Assembly (NCBI GenBank): GCA_965237445.1
Contig: OZ250142.1
Location: 992,001-1,056,000, forward strand
Length of the DNA: 64,000 nucleotides
Direction of reading: 5' to 3'
Source: G963668185 sp965237445
GTDB lineage: Bacteria > Chloroflexota > Dehalococcoidia > Lucifugimonadales > G963668185
In this document: piece by piece, positions 26,720 to 35,224 of the stretch
Layout of the letters: the number at the start of each line of letters is the position of its first letter
How positions within the stretch are numbered: position 1 is the first letter of the stretch
Notes under the pieces: generated by a model
The model's input: only the letters and a program-made list of their open reading frames with translations
Databases searched by the model: none
What the model was told of the DNA's origin: nothing
Translations under genes and position numbers: made by a program

Positions 26720-28930
26720 CTAGCCGACTGCAGCGTCCGGGTCGGTGACCAGAGGCGGGATACGGGTTGCCCAGACCGCGACGAGAACCGTCGCGATCAT
26801 GCCTACCGCCAGCATGGAGATGAGTACGGGCAGCACCTGTTCGGCGCCGTAGGGCGTGGAAAGGCCAAAAGCGGCGTTGTAAGTCTTGGCGAGTGTGATC
26901 CCAGACGCTACGGCGAGGCCGAAGGCTAAGATCAGTGGAGCTGCGAAAAGGACTGCGAGATCTGCCGCCAAGAGCCTTCGGGTCGCGCCCTGGCAGCGGA
27001 GCATCCTGAACTCGGTCTGACGCTGCCGGAAGAGCAAGAGGACAGCGTAGAGCAGTGCCACAGCACCCATCGCGGCGGCCGTCGCCGCCATGACGAGCAG
27101 GTATGGGTTGGCAATCGTCGTGTCGGCGACCAGTCCGAGGTCGGTCATCCCCGAGACAATTGCGGTCTGGGTCGCTACCGACAGTACTTCGGGCCTGCCC
27201 TTCAGTCCCTGTATGGCCGTCTTCAGAGAGTCCCTTGCGCCGTCGGTAGTGATGAGGAGGAGTCCATACTTGCTTGGAATCTGCCGCTCGACCATCAGCA
27301 GCGAATAGTGCCTTATCCAAGATGCGGTGACGCGGCCTGCCACGGGGTATATGCCTGCTATGGGCAGTTCGCCGTCTTCGCCGTCGAAGAGTGGGTGGGC
27401 CCTGACAATCACGTCGGTCTCCCCAGCCGGCTCAGAAAGGTAGACGCTGCCCGGGGCGCAGGGGGCGTCGAGTTCCACCGATCCAGGCGCGTCGTCGCAA
27501 GTCATCGTGTACACCGACCTGCCGGCGGTGGGATGCCTAACCACCGGTACGACGCGGGTCACGCCTTCGTAGGCAGACACGCCGGCGGCGATCCGGTCCA
27601 GTTGCAGGGCCTCCATGCGCCCATCCAGGGTGGCCACCACGTCGAATGCGCCGACGGCGGGATAGTCTTCCCAGAAGCTCGCGTATGCCACGAACACCAC
27701 GAGAAGAACCGCGACCGCGGTGGCGGACACTCCGAGAAGGGCATCGGTGGAACGTGCCATCCGGGACCCGGCTATCTGCGCCCTGGTCCGGTCGGCGAGC
27801 AGCCTACCCGTAAGTGTTACCGCGATCCGGGACAATCCCTCCAGGCCGACGACGGCCAGAAGCAGCCCGGCCACGATCAACCATGCGGACAAAGTAAAAT
27901 TGTCGCTCATCTCGGAAGCCGCGACTATGGCGGCGGGGCCGGCCAGCACGCCTACAGCCGAGAGGTAGGAGAGGTACGAAGCGGGGCCCCGCGCCCTTCG
28001 AAGGACGCCAAGGGGGTCACGTCCGGCGCGGTATGCTATCCGGGCCGTGCTCACCAGCCCGACAAAGACAACGGCCAATGGCAGGCCGGCAGCGTAGGCG
28101 ACTGGGAGCAGCAGGTCACGGGTCCAGTACGAGGTGCCCGCAAGTGTAAACGAGCCCCACATCGACATGAAGGCAGCGTAGACGATCGAACCGAGTAGAG
28201 CGCCCGCCAGCAGGGGGAAGGCCATGTCGGCGGCGACCATGAATGCCATCTGGCGGGGCGACGCGCCCAGTACCCTTAATAGACCATAGCGCCTCGATCT
28301 GGCGGCGACGTGTACGGCGGCGCCAGCCCTCGCCAGAGCCACGGACGGAAGCACAAGGATGACGATGCCCAGGATAACGAAGCTGGTATCGTCGGGCCAC
28401 TTGACCCTGCCCGGTAGGATCGGATAGAAGCTGGACGCGACGCTTTCGGGGACGGTAGCCACGAACTCCACTATTACCAGTTCGCGGGGGTGTGTCAGCG
28501 CGGCGTCGGGAAGGACCTGCACCGGTCGGCCACCCAGCCACGCCTCGATCTCGCCCGTCCAGTCGTCCTGGAGCTGATCGAGGACCGACGGAGAGGCGAG
28601 GGCGGTGCCATCGGCACCCGCGCGGGCGATGCCCGGCAGGCCAATCGGGAGGCCCTCTTCGGCCGCTATGGTCGTCACCACCATGGGTCCGTAAGTGGTG
28701 TAGACCAAGTTAGACGCTCGAAGTGGACCTTCGACCGGATGCGTCCTGGGCTGAAGGCCGCGAGGGCCGTCCCGCTCTATGGTTGCGATCTGCTGTTCAA
28801 GCAGCCCGGAACGGAATCCCAGTGCCAGAGAAAGACCGACGCAGGATATGACGCCAACGAGTATCAGCGGTGTCCACGCCGAAAGGGACCGCAGCGAGCG
28901 GGGCCAGAAGAAGCGAAAAAAGAGCATCAT
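26720..28930 (-). CDS. ABC transporter permease, FtsX/MacB type
   Basis: 736 residues. An N-terminal membrane anchor (TPLILVGVISCVGLSLALGF), a large extracytoplasmic domain, three membrane helices around residues 215-330 (FtsX domain 1), two more at about 350 and 415, a second extracytoplasmic domain with two Cys pairs, and a final three-helix FtsX domain (about 620-725). This two-FtsX layout is that of mechanotransmission exporters (MacB, LolCE, YknZ-like). It overlaps the ATPase gene by 4 bp. The cargo is unknown. Confidence 0.9.
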   Translation of the reverse strand: MMLFFRFFWPRSLRSLSAWTPLILVGVISCVGLSLALGFRSGLLEQQIATIERDGPRGLQPRTHPVEGPLRASNLVYTTYGPMVVTTIAAEEGLPIGLPGIARAGADGTALASPSVLDQLQDDWTGEIEAWLGGRPVQVLPDAALTHPRELVIVEFVATVPESVASSFYPILPGRVKWPDDTSFVILGIVILVLPSVALARAGAAVHVAARSRRYGLLRVLGASPRQMAFMVAADMAFPLLAGALLGSIVYAAFMSMWGSFTLAGTSYWTRDLLLPVAYAAGLPLAVVFVGLVSTARIAYRAGRDPLGVLRRARGPASYLSYLSAVGVLAGPAAIVAASEMSDNFTLSAWLIVAGLLLAVVGLEGLSRIAVTLTGRLLADRTRAQIAGSRMARSTDALLGVSATAVAVLLVVFVAYASFWEDYPAVGAFDVVATLDGRMEALQLDRIAAGVSAYEGVTRVVPVVRHPTAGRSVYTMTCDDAPGSVELDAPCAPGSVYLSEPAGETDVIVRAHPLFDGEDGELPIAGIYPVAGRVTASWIRHYSLLMVERQIPSKYGLLLITTDGARDSLKTAIQGLKGRPEVLSVATQTAIVSGMTDLGLVADTTIANPYLLVMAATAAAMGAVALLYAVLLLFRQRQTEFRMLRCQGATRRLLAADLAVLFAAPLILAFGLAVASGITLAKTYNAAFGLSTPYGAEQVLPVLISMLAVGMIATVLVAVWATRIPPLVTDPDAAVG

Positions 28931-29625
28931 GCTGCCACTCGCTCCTCCACAAGCCTGCCGTCGTCCAGGCGGAGGACACGATCACATGCCGCCGACACCG
29001 TGGGGTCGTGGGAGACGACCAGCACACCGACTCCGAACTCATCGGCGGTCCGCCGGAGCTCGCCCATCACGAGCTCGGAATTCGACTCGTCCAGGGCGCC
29101 GGTGGGCTCATCACAGAAGACGATGCTGGGACCCATCATCAGGGCCCTGGCTATGGACGCGCGCTGCAACTCCCCGCCCGAGAGAGTGGACGGGTACTCC
29201 TCCGTCAAAGGACCCAAACCGAACCGTTCGAGCAGCTCGCGGGCCCGCTCACGCGCCTCGCGCGGCCTGGTGCCAGACACGACCAATGGAACGGCGACGT
29301 TTGCGGCTATGGTGAGGTCGTCGAGGAATGCGGGGAACTGGAAGACGAAGCCACAGGTCGTGCGACGGACCAGCGTGATACGCGGCTCGCGCAGCCTCCA
29401 CACGTCGGCATGATCGCCCCAGGCAACGGTTCCTTGGTCCGGCTTCCGCAGCCCGGCCAGGGCATACAGGAGCGTTGACTTGCCGGAGCCGCTAACCCCG
29501 ACAATTGCGAGGATTTCGCCGTGGTGCAGGTCCACGTCCACGCCGTTCAGGACGAGGCGCTCGCCGAAGCTCTGGCCGAGCCCTCTGGCTGAGAGTACGG
29601 GACCCAAGGTCGTGGGGCTAGTCAT
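28927..29625 (-). CDS. ABC transporter ATP-binding protein, LolD/MacB type
   Basis: 232 residues. Walker A GVSGSGKST, Q-loop in FVFQFPAF, signature LSGGELQRASIARAL, Walker B IVFCDEPTGALD and the switch His in VVSHDP are all intact. ATG 29625 is preceded by GGAGG nine bases upstream. It is the first gene of a two-gene unit with the FtsX-type permease. Confidence 0.96.
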   Translation of the reverse strand: MTSPTTLGPVLSARGLGQSFGERLVLNGVDVDLHHGEILAIVGVSGSGKSTLLYALAGLRKPDQGTVAWGDHADVWRLREPRITLVRRTTCGFVFQFPAFLDDLTIAANVAVPLVVSGTRPREARERARELLERFGLGPLTEEYPSTLSGGELQRASIARALMMGPSIVFCDEPTGALDESNSELVMGELRRTADEFGVGVLVVSHDPTVSAACDRVLRLDDGRLVEERVAA

Positions 29626-29672
29626 CGCTATTGACCTCCGCTCAAATTCACACAGGACCGGATGGACACAAT

Positions 29673-29712
29673 CTTAGCACCGCCCCAAATGGCTTAGCAC
29701 TGCCCCAAATGG
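29673..29712. promoter_or_regulatory. Tandem 20-bp repeat in divergent promoter region
   Basis: CTTAGCAC(C/T)GCCCCAAATGG occurs twice head to tail with one mismatch, 48 bp upstream of the ABC ATPase start and about 150 bp upstream of the lipoamide dehydrogenase. A candidate operator for either unit. Confidence 0.5.
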
Positions 29713-29794
29713 GACCGGCACATAACCTATTTCGATGGAGCGATGCTTTGGCGTAAGCTGGCCGGGATAATGTTCAGACTCCAGCCGCAAGGGA

Positions 29795-29800
29795 TATAAT
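29795..29800 (+). promoter_or_regulatory. -10 element upstream of the PDH gene set
   Basis: TATAAT, 59 bp before the TTG start of the E3 gene. A matching -35 box is not clear. Confidence 0.35.
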
Positions 29801-29858
29801 CGATTTACTACTCATTCCCACGATGCCGCGAAGCTGGCCGGTCTGCAATGGAGGGAAC

Positions 29859-31235
29859 TTGTCCGACTACGATCTTGTGATCATTGGCTCCGGCCCGGGC
29901 GGTTACGTCGCCGGGATTCGCGCGGGGCAGCTTGGCCTGAGGGCGGCGGTGGTCGAGAAGGAAGAGTTGGGCGGTCTGTGCCTGAACTGGGGCTGCATTC
30001 CCAGCAAAGCCCTGATCAGAAATGCCGAAGTCCTGAACCTCGTGCGCGAGGCGAGCCGAATGGGGATATCTTACGACAATCTCCAGTTCGACTTTGGCGC
30101 AGCCGTTGACCGGAGCCGCAGAGTGGTGAAACGACTTACTGGAGGAGTCGCCAGCCTGCTGAAGAAGAACAACGTGGACGTCATCAGAGGGGCAGGCGCG
30201 CTTCGGGACAGGAACACGGTGACAATCGACGGGGAGCCGATCTCAACGGACAACGTGATCGTTGCCACTGGGGCCAGGTTTCGGGAGATACCGGTCCTGC
30301 CAATCGACGGCGCGGTAGTAATGACAAGCCGAGAAGCACTGGCTTCCAAGGATGTCCCGGCGACCGTCGTCATTGTGGGAGGCGGCGCTACCGGAGCCGA
30401 GTTTGCCTACGTGTACCGAGCCTACGGCGCCAGGGTGATTGTCGTAGAGATGCTGCCTCGACTTGCACCTGCTGAAGACGAGGAGATCAGCAGAGAGCTA
30501 GAGAGGGCGTTCCGAAGACAGGGAATCGAGTCCAGGACCGGCTGCACGGTCCAGAACGTAACTGTTGAGGGCGAACGAGCCAATGTGACCATCGGCAGCG
30601 AGGGGGGGACAGAGACGATCGAGTGCGATCGGGTACTTGTGGCGGTTGGATCAACAGGGAACGTTGAGCACCTGGGCCTAGAAGATGCAGGTGTACGGAC
30701 GGAACGCGGCTTTGTCCCTGTAGACGAGCGCATGCAGACGAACATTCCAGGGATTTTTGCCATCGGCGACGTCACTGGAAGGCTCCTGCTCGCGCACGTT
30801 GCGTCCGCACAGGGAGTGGCAGCGGTTGAAGGTATCGCGGGCCAAGAAGTTCACTCGCTGGACTACGATTCGATGCCCAGGGCCACATACTGCAATCCAC
30901 AGGTGGCAAGCATTGGCCTCACTGAGGCGCAGGCGGTAGAACGTGGACACGACGTGCGAGTTGGCCGCTTCCCATTGGCGGCAAGCGGCAAGGCGCTGGC
31001 GATGGACGAGCCACACGGTATGGTGAAGGTTGTTACCGACGGGGAGTTGGGCGAGGTCCTAGGTGTCCACATGATAGGAGCAGAGGTCACCGAGTTGTTG
31101 GGGGAGGCGGTGCTGGGCAGTCACCTCGAGGCCACCAGTCTAGAATTTGGGCGGGCGGCACATCCTCATCCCACCATATCCGAGGCCGTGAAAGAGGCAG
31201 CTTTAGCTTCGAATGGGGCGGCGATACACATTTAG
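29859..31235 (+). CDS. lpdA: Dihydrolipoamide dehydrogenase (E3)
   Basis: About 458 residues from TTG 29859, five bases after GGAGGG; the open frame extends further upstream but the fold begins here (YDLVIIGSGPGGYVAG). FAD site GSGPGG, redox disulfide GGLCLNWGCIPSK, NAD site VVGGGATGAEFA, second FAD motif IFAIGDVTG and the catalytic pair in HPHPTISE are intact. It reoxidises lipoyl groups of the E2 encoded downstream. First gene of an E3-E1a-E1b-E2 set. Confidence 0.95.
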   Translation: MSDYDLVIIGSGPGGYVAGIRAGQLGLRAAVVEKEELGGLCLNWGCIPSKALIRNAEVLNLVREASRMGISYDNLQFDFGAAVDRSRRVVKRLTGGVASLLKKNNVDVIRGAGALRDRNTVTIDGEPISTDNVIVATGARFREIPVLPIDGAVVMTSREALASKDVPATVVIVGGGATGAEFAYVYRAYGARVIVVEMLPRLAPAEDEEISRELERAFRRQGIESRTGCTVQNVTVEGERANVTIGSEGGTETIECDRVLVAVGSTGNVEHLGLEDAGVRTERGFVPVDERMQTNIPGIFAIGDVTGRLLLAHVASAQGVAAVEGIAGQEVHSLDYDSMPRATYCNPQVASIGLTEAQAVERGHDVRVGRFPLAASGKALAMDEPHGMVKVVTDGELGEVLGVHMIGAEVTELLGEAVLGSHLEATSLEFGRAAHPHPTISEAVKEAALASNGAAIHI

Positions 31236-31334
31236 GCCGCATGATGGCACAACTTGCAATTGACCCAATGCATGCTCGTCTCATTCGGTGAGACCGTTCT
31301 GAAAGCTCCGGAAGACACTTGAGGTCGGCATAGC

Positions 31335-32309
31335 GTGAATTCAGCGTTCAACATAGACGCCGAAACGGCCATTGAGCTTCACAGGCTGATGGTGCTCATT
31401 CGCCGATTCGAAGAGGAGAGTTCACGGCTCTATATGCAAGGCAAGATTCGCGGCTTTCTACATCTGTACATCGGACAGGAAGCCGTGGCAGCCGGCGCCA
31501 TTCCGTGCCTACGCCCTGACGACTACGTGGTTAGCCACTATCGCGACCACGGTCACGCGCTGGCCAAAGGCATGGACCCCAGCACCGTAATGGCCGAACT
31601 GTGCGGGAAGGCCACCGGAAGCAGCGGCGGCAAGGGCGGCTCAATGCACCTGTTCAACGTGTCAAAAGGTTTCATGGGCGGATATGCGATCGTGGGCGGC
31701 CAGCTTCCGATTGCCGCAGGACTGGCGCATGCGATCAAGTACCGTGAAGAGGACCGGGTTGTGCTCTGCTTCTTCGGCGACGGCGCTGTGAACGAGGGCG
31801 AGTTCCACGAAACGATCAACCTCGCAGCAGTCTGGAAATTGCCGATCCTGTTTTTCCTCGAGAACAATCTGTACGGAATGGGAACCCACGTAGAGAAGAC
31901 GCACGCGCTTGGTAAGGACATCTACCTGAGCGCGGATGCCTATGGCGTACCTGCAGCCCAGATCGACGGCATGGACCTGATCGCTGTCAGAGATACGACC
32001 ATGATGGCTCTCGACCGAATCAGGTCCGGCAGCGGTCCCGTCTTCGTCGAAGCGATGACCTACAGGTTCCGAGGCCACTCGGTTGCAGACCCTTCCAACT
32101 ACCGGGACTCTGAGGAGGTCAGCTCCTGGCAGGTACGCGACCCCATCGCCAGGTTCCAGGAGCTGGCGCTCGAGAACGAGGCGATGTCCAGCGAGGACCT
32201 GAGGAAGATCGGCGAGGATGTAGAGAGCACCGTAGCGGAAGCGGTGAGATTCGCCGAAGAGAGCGAGATACCTGACCCGGCCAACATCATGGACAACGTC
32301 TATGCCTAA
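31335..32309 (+). CDS. pdhA: Pyruvate/acetoin dehydrogenase E1 alpha subunit
   Basis: 324 residues from GTG 31335. The thiamine diphosphate motif is GDGAVNEGEFHETINLAA with ENN following; the phosphorylation-loop region (YRFRGHSVADPSNYR) is conserved. HRLMVLIRRFEEESSRLYMQGKI at the N-terminus is typical. Family sequence does not separate pyruvate from acetoin or branched-chain acids. It overlaps the beta-subunit gene by 8 bp. Confidence 0.93.
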   Translation: MNSAFNIDAETAIELHRLMVLIRRFEEESSRLYMQGKIRGFLHLYIGQEAVAAGAIPCLRPDDYVVSHYRDHGHALAKGMDPSTVMAELCGKATGSSGGKGGSMHLFNVSKGFMGGYAIVGGQLPIAAGLAHAIKYREEDRVVLCFFGDGAVNEGEFHETINLAAVWKLPILFFLENNLYGMGTHVEKTHALGKDIYLSADAYGVPAAQIDGMDLIAVRDTTMMALDRIRSGSGPVFVEAMTYRFRGHSVADPSNYRDSEEVSSWQVRDPIARFQELALENEAMSSEDLRKIGEDVESTVAEAVRFAEESEIPDPANIMDNVYA

Positions 32310-33279
32310 GATGGTCATCCGAGAGGCTATAGCCAAAGGTCTGCGGGAAGCCCTTCTGAACGACGATCGAGTGTTCATGGTGGGTGAAGACATAGGCGAC
32401 TATGGAGGGGCATACGCAGTCACAAGAGGCTTTCTGGACGAGTTTGGCGCCAAGCGGGTCATCGACGCCCCGCTCGCCGAGTCGGCTATCGTAGGAGCGG
32501 CGGTAGGGGCTGCCATGGGAGGCCTGCGGCCGATAGCCGAGATAATGACAATCAATTTTCTGTTACTGGCAATGGACCAAGTGGTGAACCATGCGGCCAA
32601 GCTCCGATACATGTCCAACGGGCAGATCTCGGTCCCTCTGCTAATACGCACGGTTACCGGGGGCGGCGGGCAGCTTGCGGCCACCCACTCGCAGTCATTC
32701 GAGCCCTGGCTTGCTTCGGTCCCCGGACTGAAGGTAGCGACGCCCTCGAACCCGTACGACGCGCTTGGGCTCCTCAGGACAGCCATTTCAGAGGAGGACC
32801 CGGTGATCTTTTCGGAGCACTCCCTGTTGTACGGGGTGGGCGGAGAGGTACCCGACGACTATTACGAGATCCCATTCGGACAGGCCAATGTTGTGCGGGA
32901 GGGAGACGATGTCACACTCATCGGGTATTCCCGTATGGCTCGCGTGGCAGAGCAGGTTGCCGAACGGCTGGATGGCATGGGCACTAACGCTGAGGTGATT
33001 GACCTGCGAACGTTGAGTCCGCTCGATATGGACACTGTGCTCGAATCGGTTCGCAAGACTAGTCGTGCGGTCGTCGTGGAAGAGAGCTGGCGAACAGGGG
33101 GGTTCGCCGGCGAGATAGCAAGCCAGATCCATGAGCAGGCTTTCGATTACCTGGACGGGCCGGTTGTGCGGGTTGGCGGAATGGATGTCCCGAGCCCATA
33201 CGCGCGAAATCTCGAAGATCGTGTAATACCTAGCGTGGAATCGGTGATAGCCGAGATAGACAAACGCCTAGGGCTATGA
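32302..33279 (+). CDS. pdhB: Pyruvate/acetoin dehydrogenase E1 beta subunit
   Basis: 325 residues of the transketolase-like beta chain. GEDIGDYGGAYAVTRG, DAPLAESAIVGAAVGAAMGGLRP, and the C-terminal VEESWRTGGFAGEI are characteristic. Starts inside the alpha gene (ATG 32302). Together alpha2beta2 decarboxylates the 2-oxoacid and reductively acylates lipoyl-E2. Confidence 0.95.
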   Translation: MPKMVIREAIAKGLREALLNDDRVFMVGEDIGDYGGAYAVTRGFLDEFGAKRVIDAPLAESAIVGAAVGAAMGGLRPIAEIMTINFLLLAMDQVVNHAAKLRYMSNGQISVPLLIRTVTGGGGQLAATHSQSFEPWLASVPGLKVATPSNPYDALGLLRTAISEEDPVIFSEHSLLYGVGGEVPDDYYEIPFGQANVVREGDDVTLIGYSRMARVAEQVAERLDGMGTNAEVIDLRTLSPLDMDTVLESVRKTSRAVVVEESWRTGGFAGEIASQIHEQAFDYLDGPVVRVGGMDVPSPYARNLEDRVIPSVESVIAEIDKRLGL

Positions 33280-33387
33280 CCTGCGTAACCACACGGATAA
33301 CGCACAAGGATAACTACATTGGACCAGCGGACGGAAGTGAGTCCGCCGGCATCAAGCAAACTAAGGGCAAACTAAGGAGGCGGGAAA

Positions 33388-35142
33388 CTGGCTACTGAAC
33401 TGACCATGCCACAGATGGGCTACGACATGCAGGAAGGTACCATCGTCCGCTGGCTCAAGGACGAAGGCACCTCCGTACAGATGGGCGAAGCGATTGCCGA
33501 GATTGAGACTGACAAGGCAATAGTGGAGTTTGAGTCTTACGCAGACGGCACTCTGCGGATGATCCTGGTAGACGAAGGATCCACGGTCCCGGTTGGCCAG
33601 ACCATCGCCGTTGTTGGCGAGGCGAACGAGGACCTGACAGGATTCGGTGCCATGGCCCCGCCGGAGACGGAGCCGCAGGTCGAAGACACCTCCGACGAAG
33701 TTGCCGAGCCGGCGGACGCTCCAGAGCAGCAGGCAGTGGTCCAAACGCCGGCGCCTGGCCCGGAGCCCGTGCCTTCGGCGGCGGCCGGACCTTCGAGGGC
33801 GTCACCTCTTGCCCGACGGCTGGCCGAGGAGCGTGGCATCGATATCAACGAGGTCCCGGGAACCGGCCCAGGGGGGCGAGTGGTCAAAGACGACGTTCTC
33901 GCTTTCACCGCAACGGCAGAGGACGAGGCACCTGAGGCCGTGGCGCCCGTGGCGGACGAAGACGCTGCTGAGGAAGTGCCTGCCGAAGAGATAGAGGAGC
34001 CTGTGGCGGAGTCCGACGTGGTTGAGGAGGACGCTGTCGAAGAGATCGAAGAGCCCGTGGCAGAGGTCCAAGTAGCTGAAGAGGAGGCTGTCTCAGAGAT
34101 CGAAGAGCCTGTGGCAGAGGCCGATGTGGCTGAAGAGGAGGCTGTCGAAGAGATCGAAGAGCCCGTGGAAGAGACCGATGTGGCTGAGAAGGACGCTGCC
34201 GAAGAGATCGAAGAGCCTGTGGCAGAAGATTCCCTTGAGCCAATCATGCCGGAGCCTGACCTAGAGCCGATTGTGTCACGAGCGGAGGTGCACGCAGAGC
34301 CGAGCATCAGAGACGAATCGGCGACTGTCGAGGAAGCCCCGTCAGCCCATGCTTCCGACTACGAAGAGCAGGAGGCCGAGCCATCAATCCCGGAGCCGGA
34401 CCTCGAGCCTGTGATGCATGCGGAGGCGCCAGCGGCGATCGAGGACGCTGCTAGTCCTGGCGAAGTCATCCCGCTGTCACGCATGAGGCAGCAGATCGCG
34501 CGGGTCACCGTCAGGAGCAAACAGGAACAGCCTCACTTCTACATCACGTCCGACATCGACATGACTGAGGCCATGAGCCTCCGCCGGCAGATCAACCAGT
34601 CGCTGGAAGCTCAGGGGGTCAGGATAAGCGTCAACGACATGATAGTTACGGCGTGCGTTGGCGCCATCAAGAGGTATCCCAAGTTCAACTCCTTCTTCAC
34701 CGACGACGGTATCCAGATGAACGAGCGGATCAACATCGGAATTGCGATTGCGGAGGCGTCGGGACTCATTGTCCCTGGGATATTGGACTGCGGTGAGAAG
34801 GCGCTACGGGAGATATCCGAGGCCGCCAAAGACCTGATCGCGCGGTCACAGTCAGGCACGCTGCGCAACGAGGAGTACACAGGCTCTACGTTCTCTACAA
34901 GCAACCTGGGCATGTTCGACGTCACGAGCTTCACAGCGATAATCCACCCGCCGCAGACCGGTGTGCTGGCAGCGGGGTCGGTGGAGAAGAGGGCGGTGGT
35001 GCAAGGCAATGACATCGTGATCCGGGAAATGATGACAGCCACGCTCTCGGCAGACCACAGGGTGGTCGACGGAGCTGAGGGAGCTCAGTTCATGATGGAG
35101 GTCAAATCCCTGCTGGAGACGCCGCTGTCGCTACTCGTCTAG
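33388..35142 (+). CDS. pdhC: Dihydrolipoamide acyltransferase (E2) with long acidic linker
   Basis: About 584 residues. I place the start at CTG 33388: a strong AAGGAGG ends seven bases upstream, and the lipoyl domain then has its full first strand (ATELTMPQMGYD) with the lipoyl lysine at residue 43 in ETDKA; the first ATG (33406) is 25 bases from that site. After the lipoyl domain comes a peripheral-subunit-binding domain (SPLARRLAEERGIDINEVPGTGPGGRVVKDD), then about 150 residues of acidic near-repeats (EEIEEPVAE...), then the catalytic domain with DHRVVDGAEGAQF. The acidic linker sits between the E1/E3-binding and catalytic domains, where a short Ala/Pro linker is usual. Confidence 0.92.
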   Translation: MATELTMPQMGYDMQEGTIVRWLKDEGTSVQMGEAIAEIETDKAIVEFESYADGTLRMILVDEGSTVPVGQTIAVVGEANEDLTGFGAMAPPETEPQVEDTSDEVAEPADAPEQQAVVQTPAPGPEPVPSAAAGPSRASPLARRLAEERGIDINEVPGTGPGGRVVKDDVLAFTATAEDEAPEAVAPVADEDAAEEVPAEEIEEPVAESDVVEEDAVEEIEEPVAEVQVAEEEAVSEIEEPVAEADVAEEEAVEEIEEPVEETDVAEKDAAEEIEEPVAEDSLEPIMPEPDLEPIVSRAEVHAEPSIRDESATVEEAPSAHASDYEEQEAEPSIPEPDLEPVMHAEAPAAIEDAASPGEVIPLSRMRQQIARVTVRSKQEQPHFYITSDIDMTEAMSLRRQINQSLEAQGVRISVNDMIVTACVGAIKRYPKFNSFFTDDGIQMNERINIGIAIAEASGLIVPGILDCGEKALREISEAAKDLIARSQSGTLRNEEYTGSTFSTSNLGMFDVTSFTAIIHPPQTGVLAAGSVEKRAVVQGNDIVIREMMTATLSADHRVVDGAEGAQFMMEVKSLLETPLSLLV

Positions 35143-35224
35143 GTGGTCGGGACCCCAAGGGCAAGTCCACGGCATCCGTACGTTGCGTACTTACGCCGGA
35201 TACCGCGTGCTCTGATCCGAGAAC

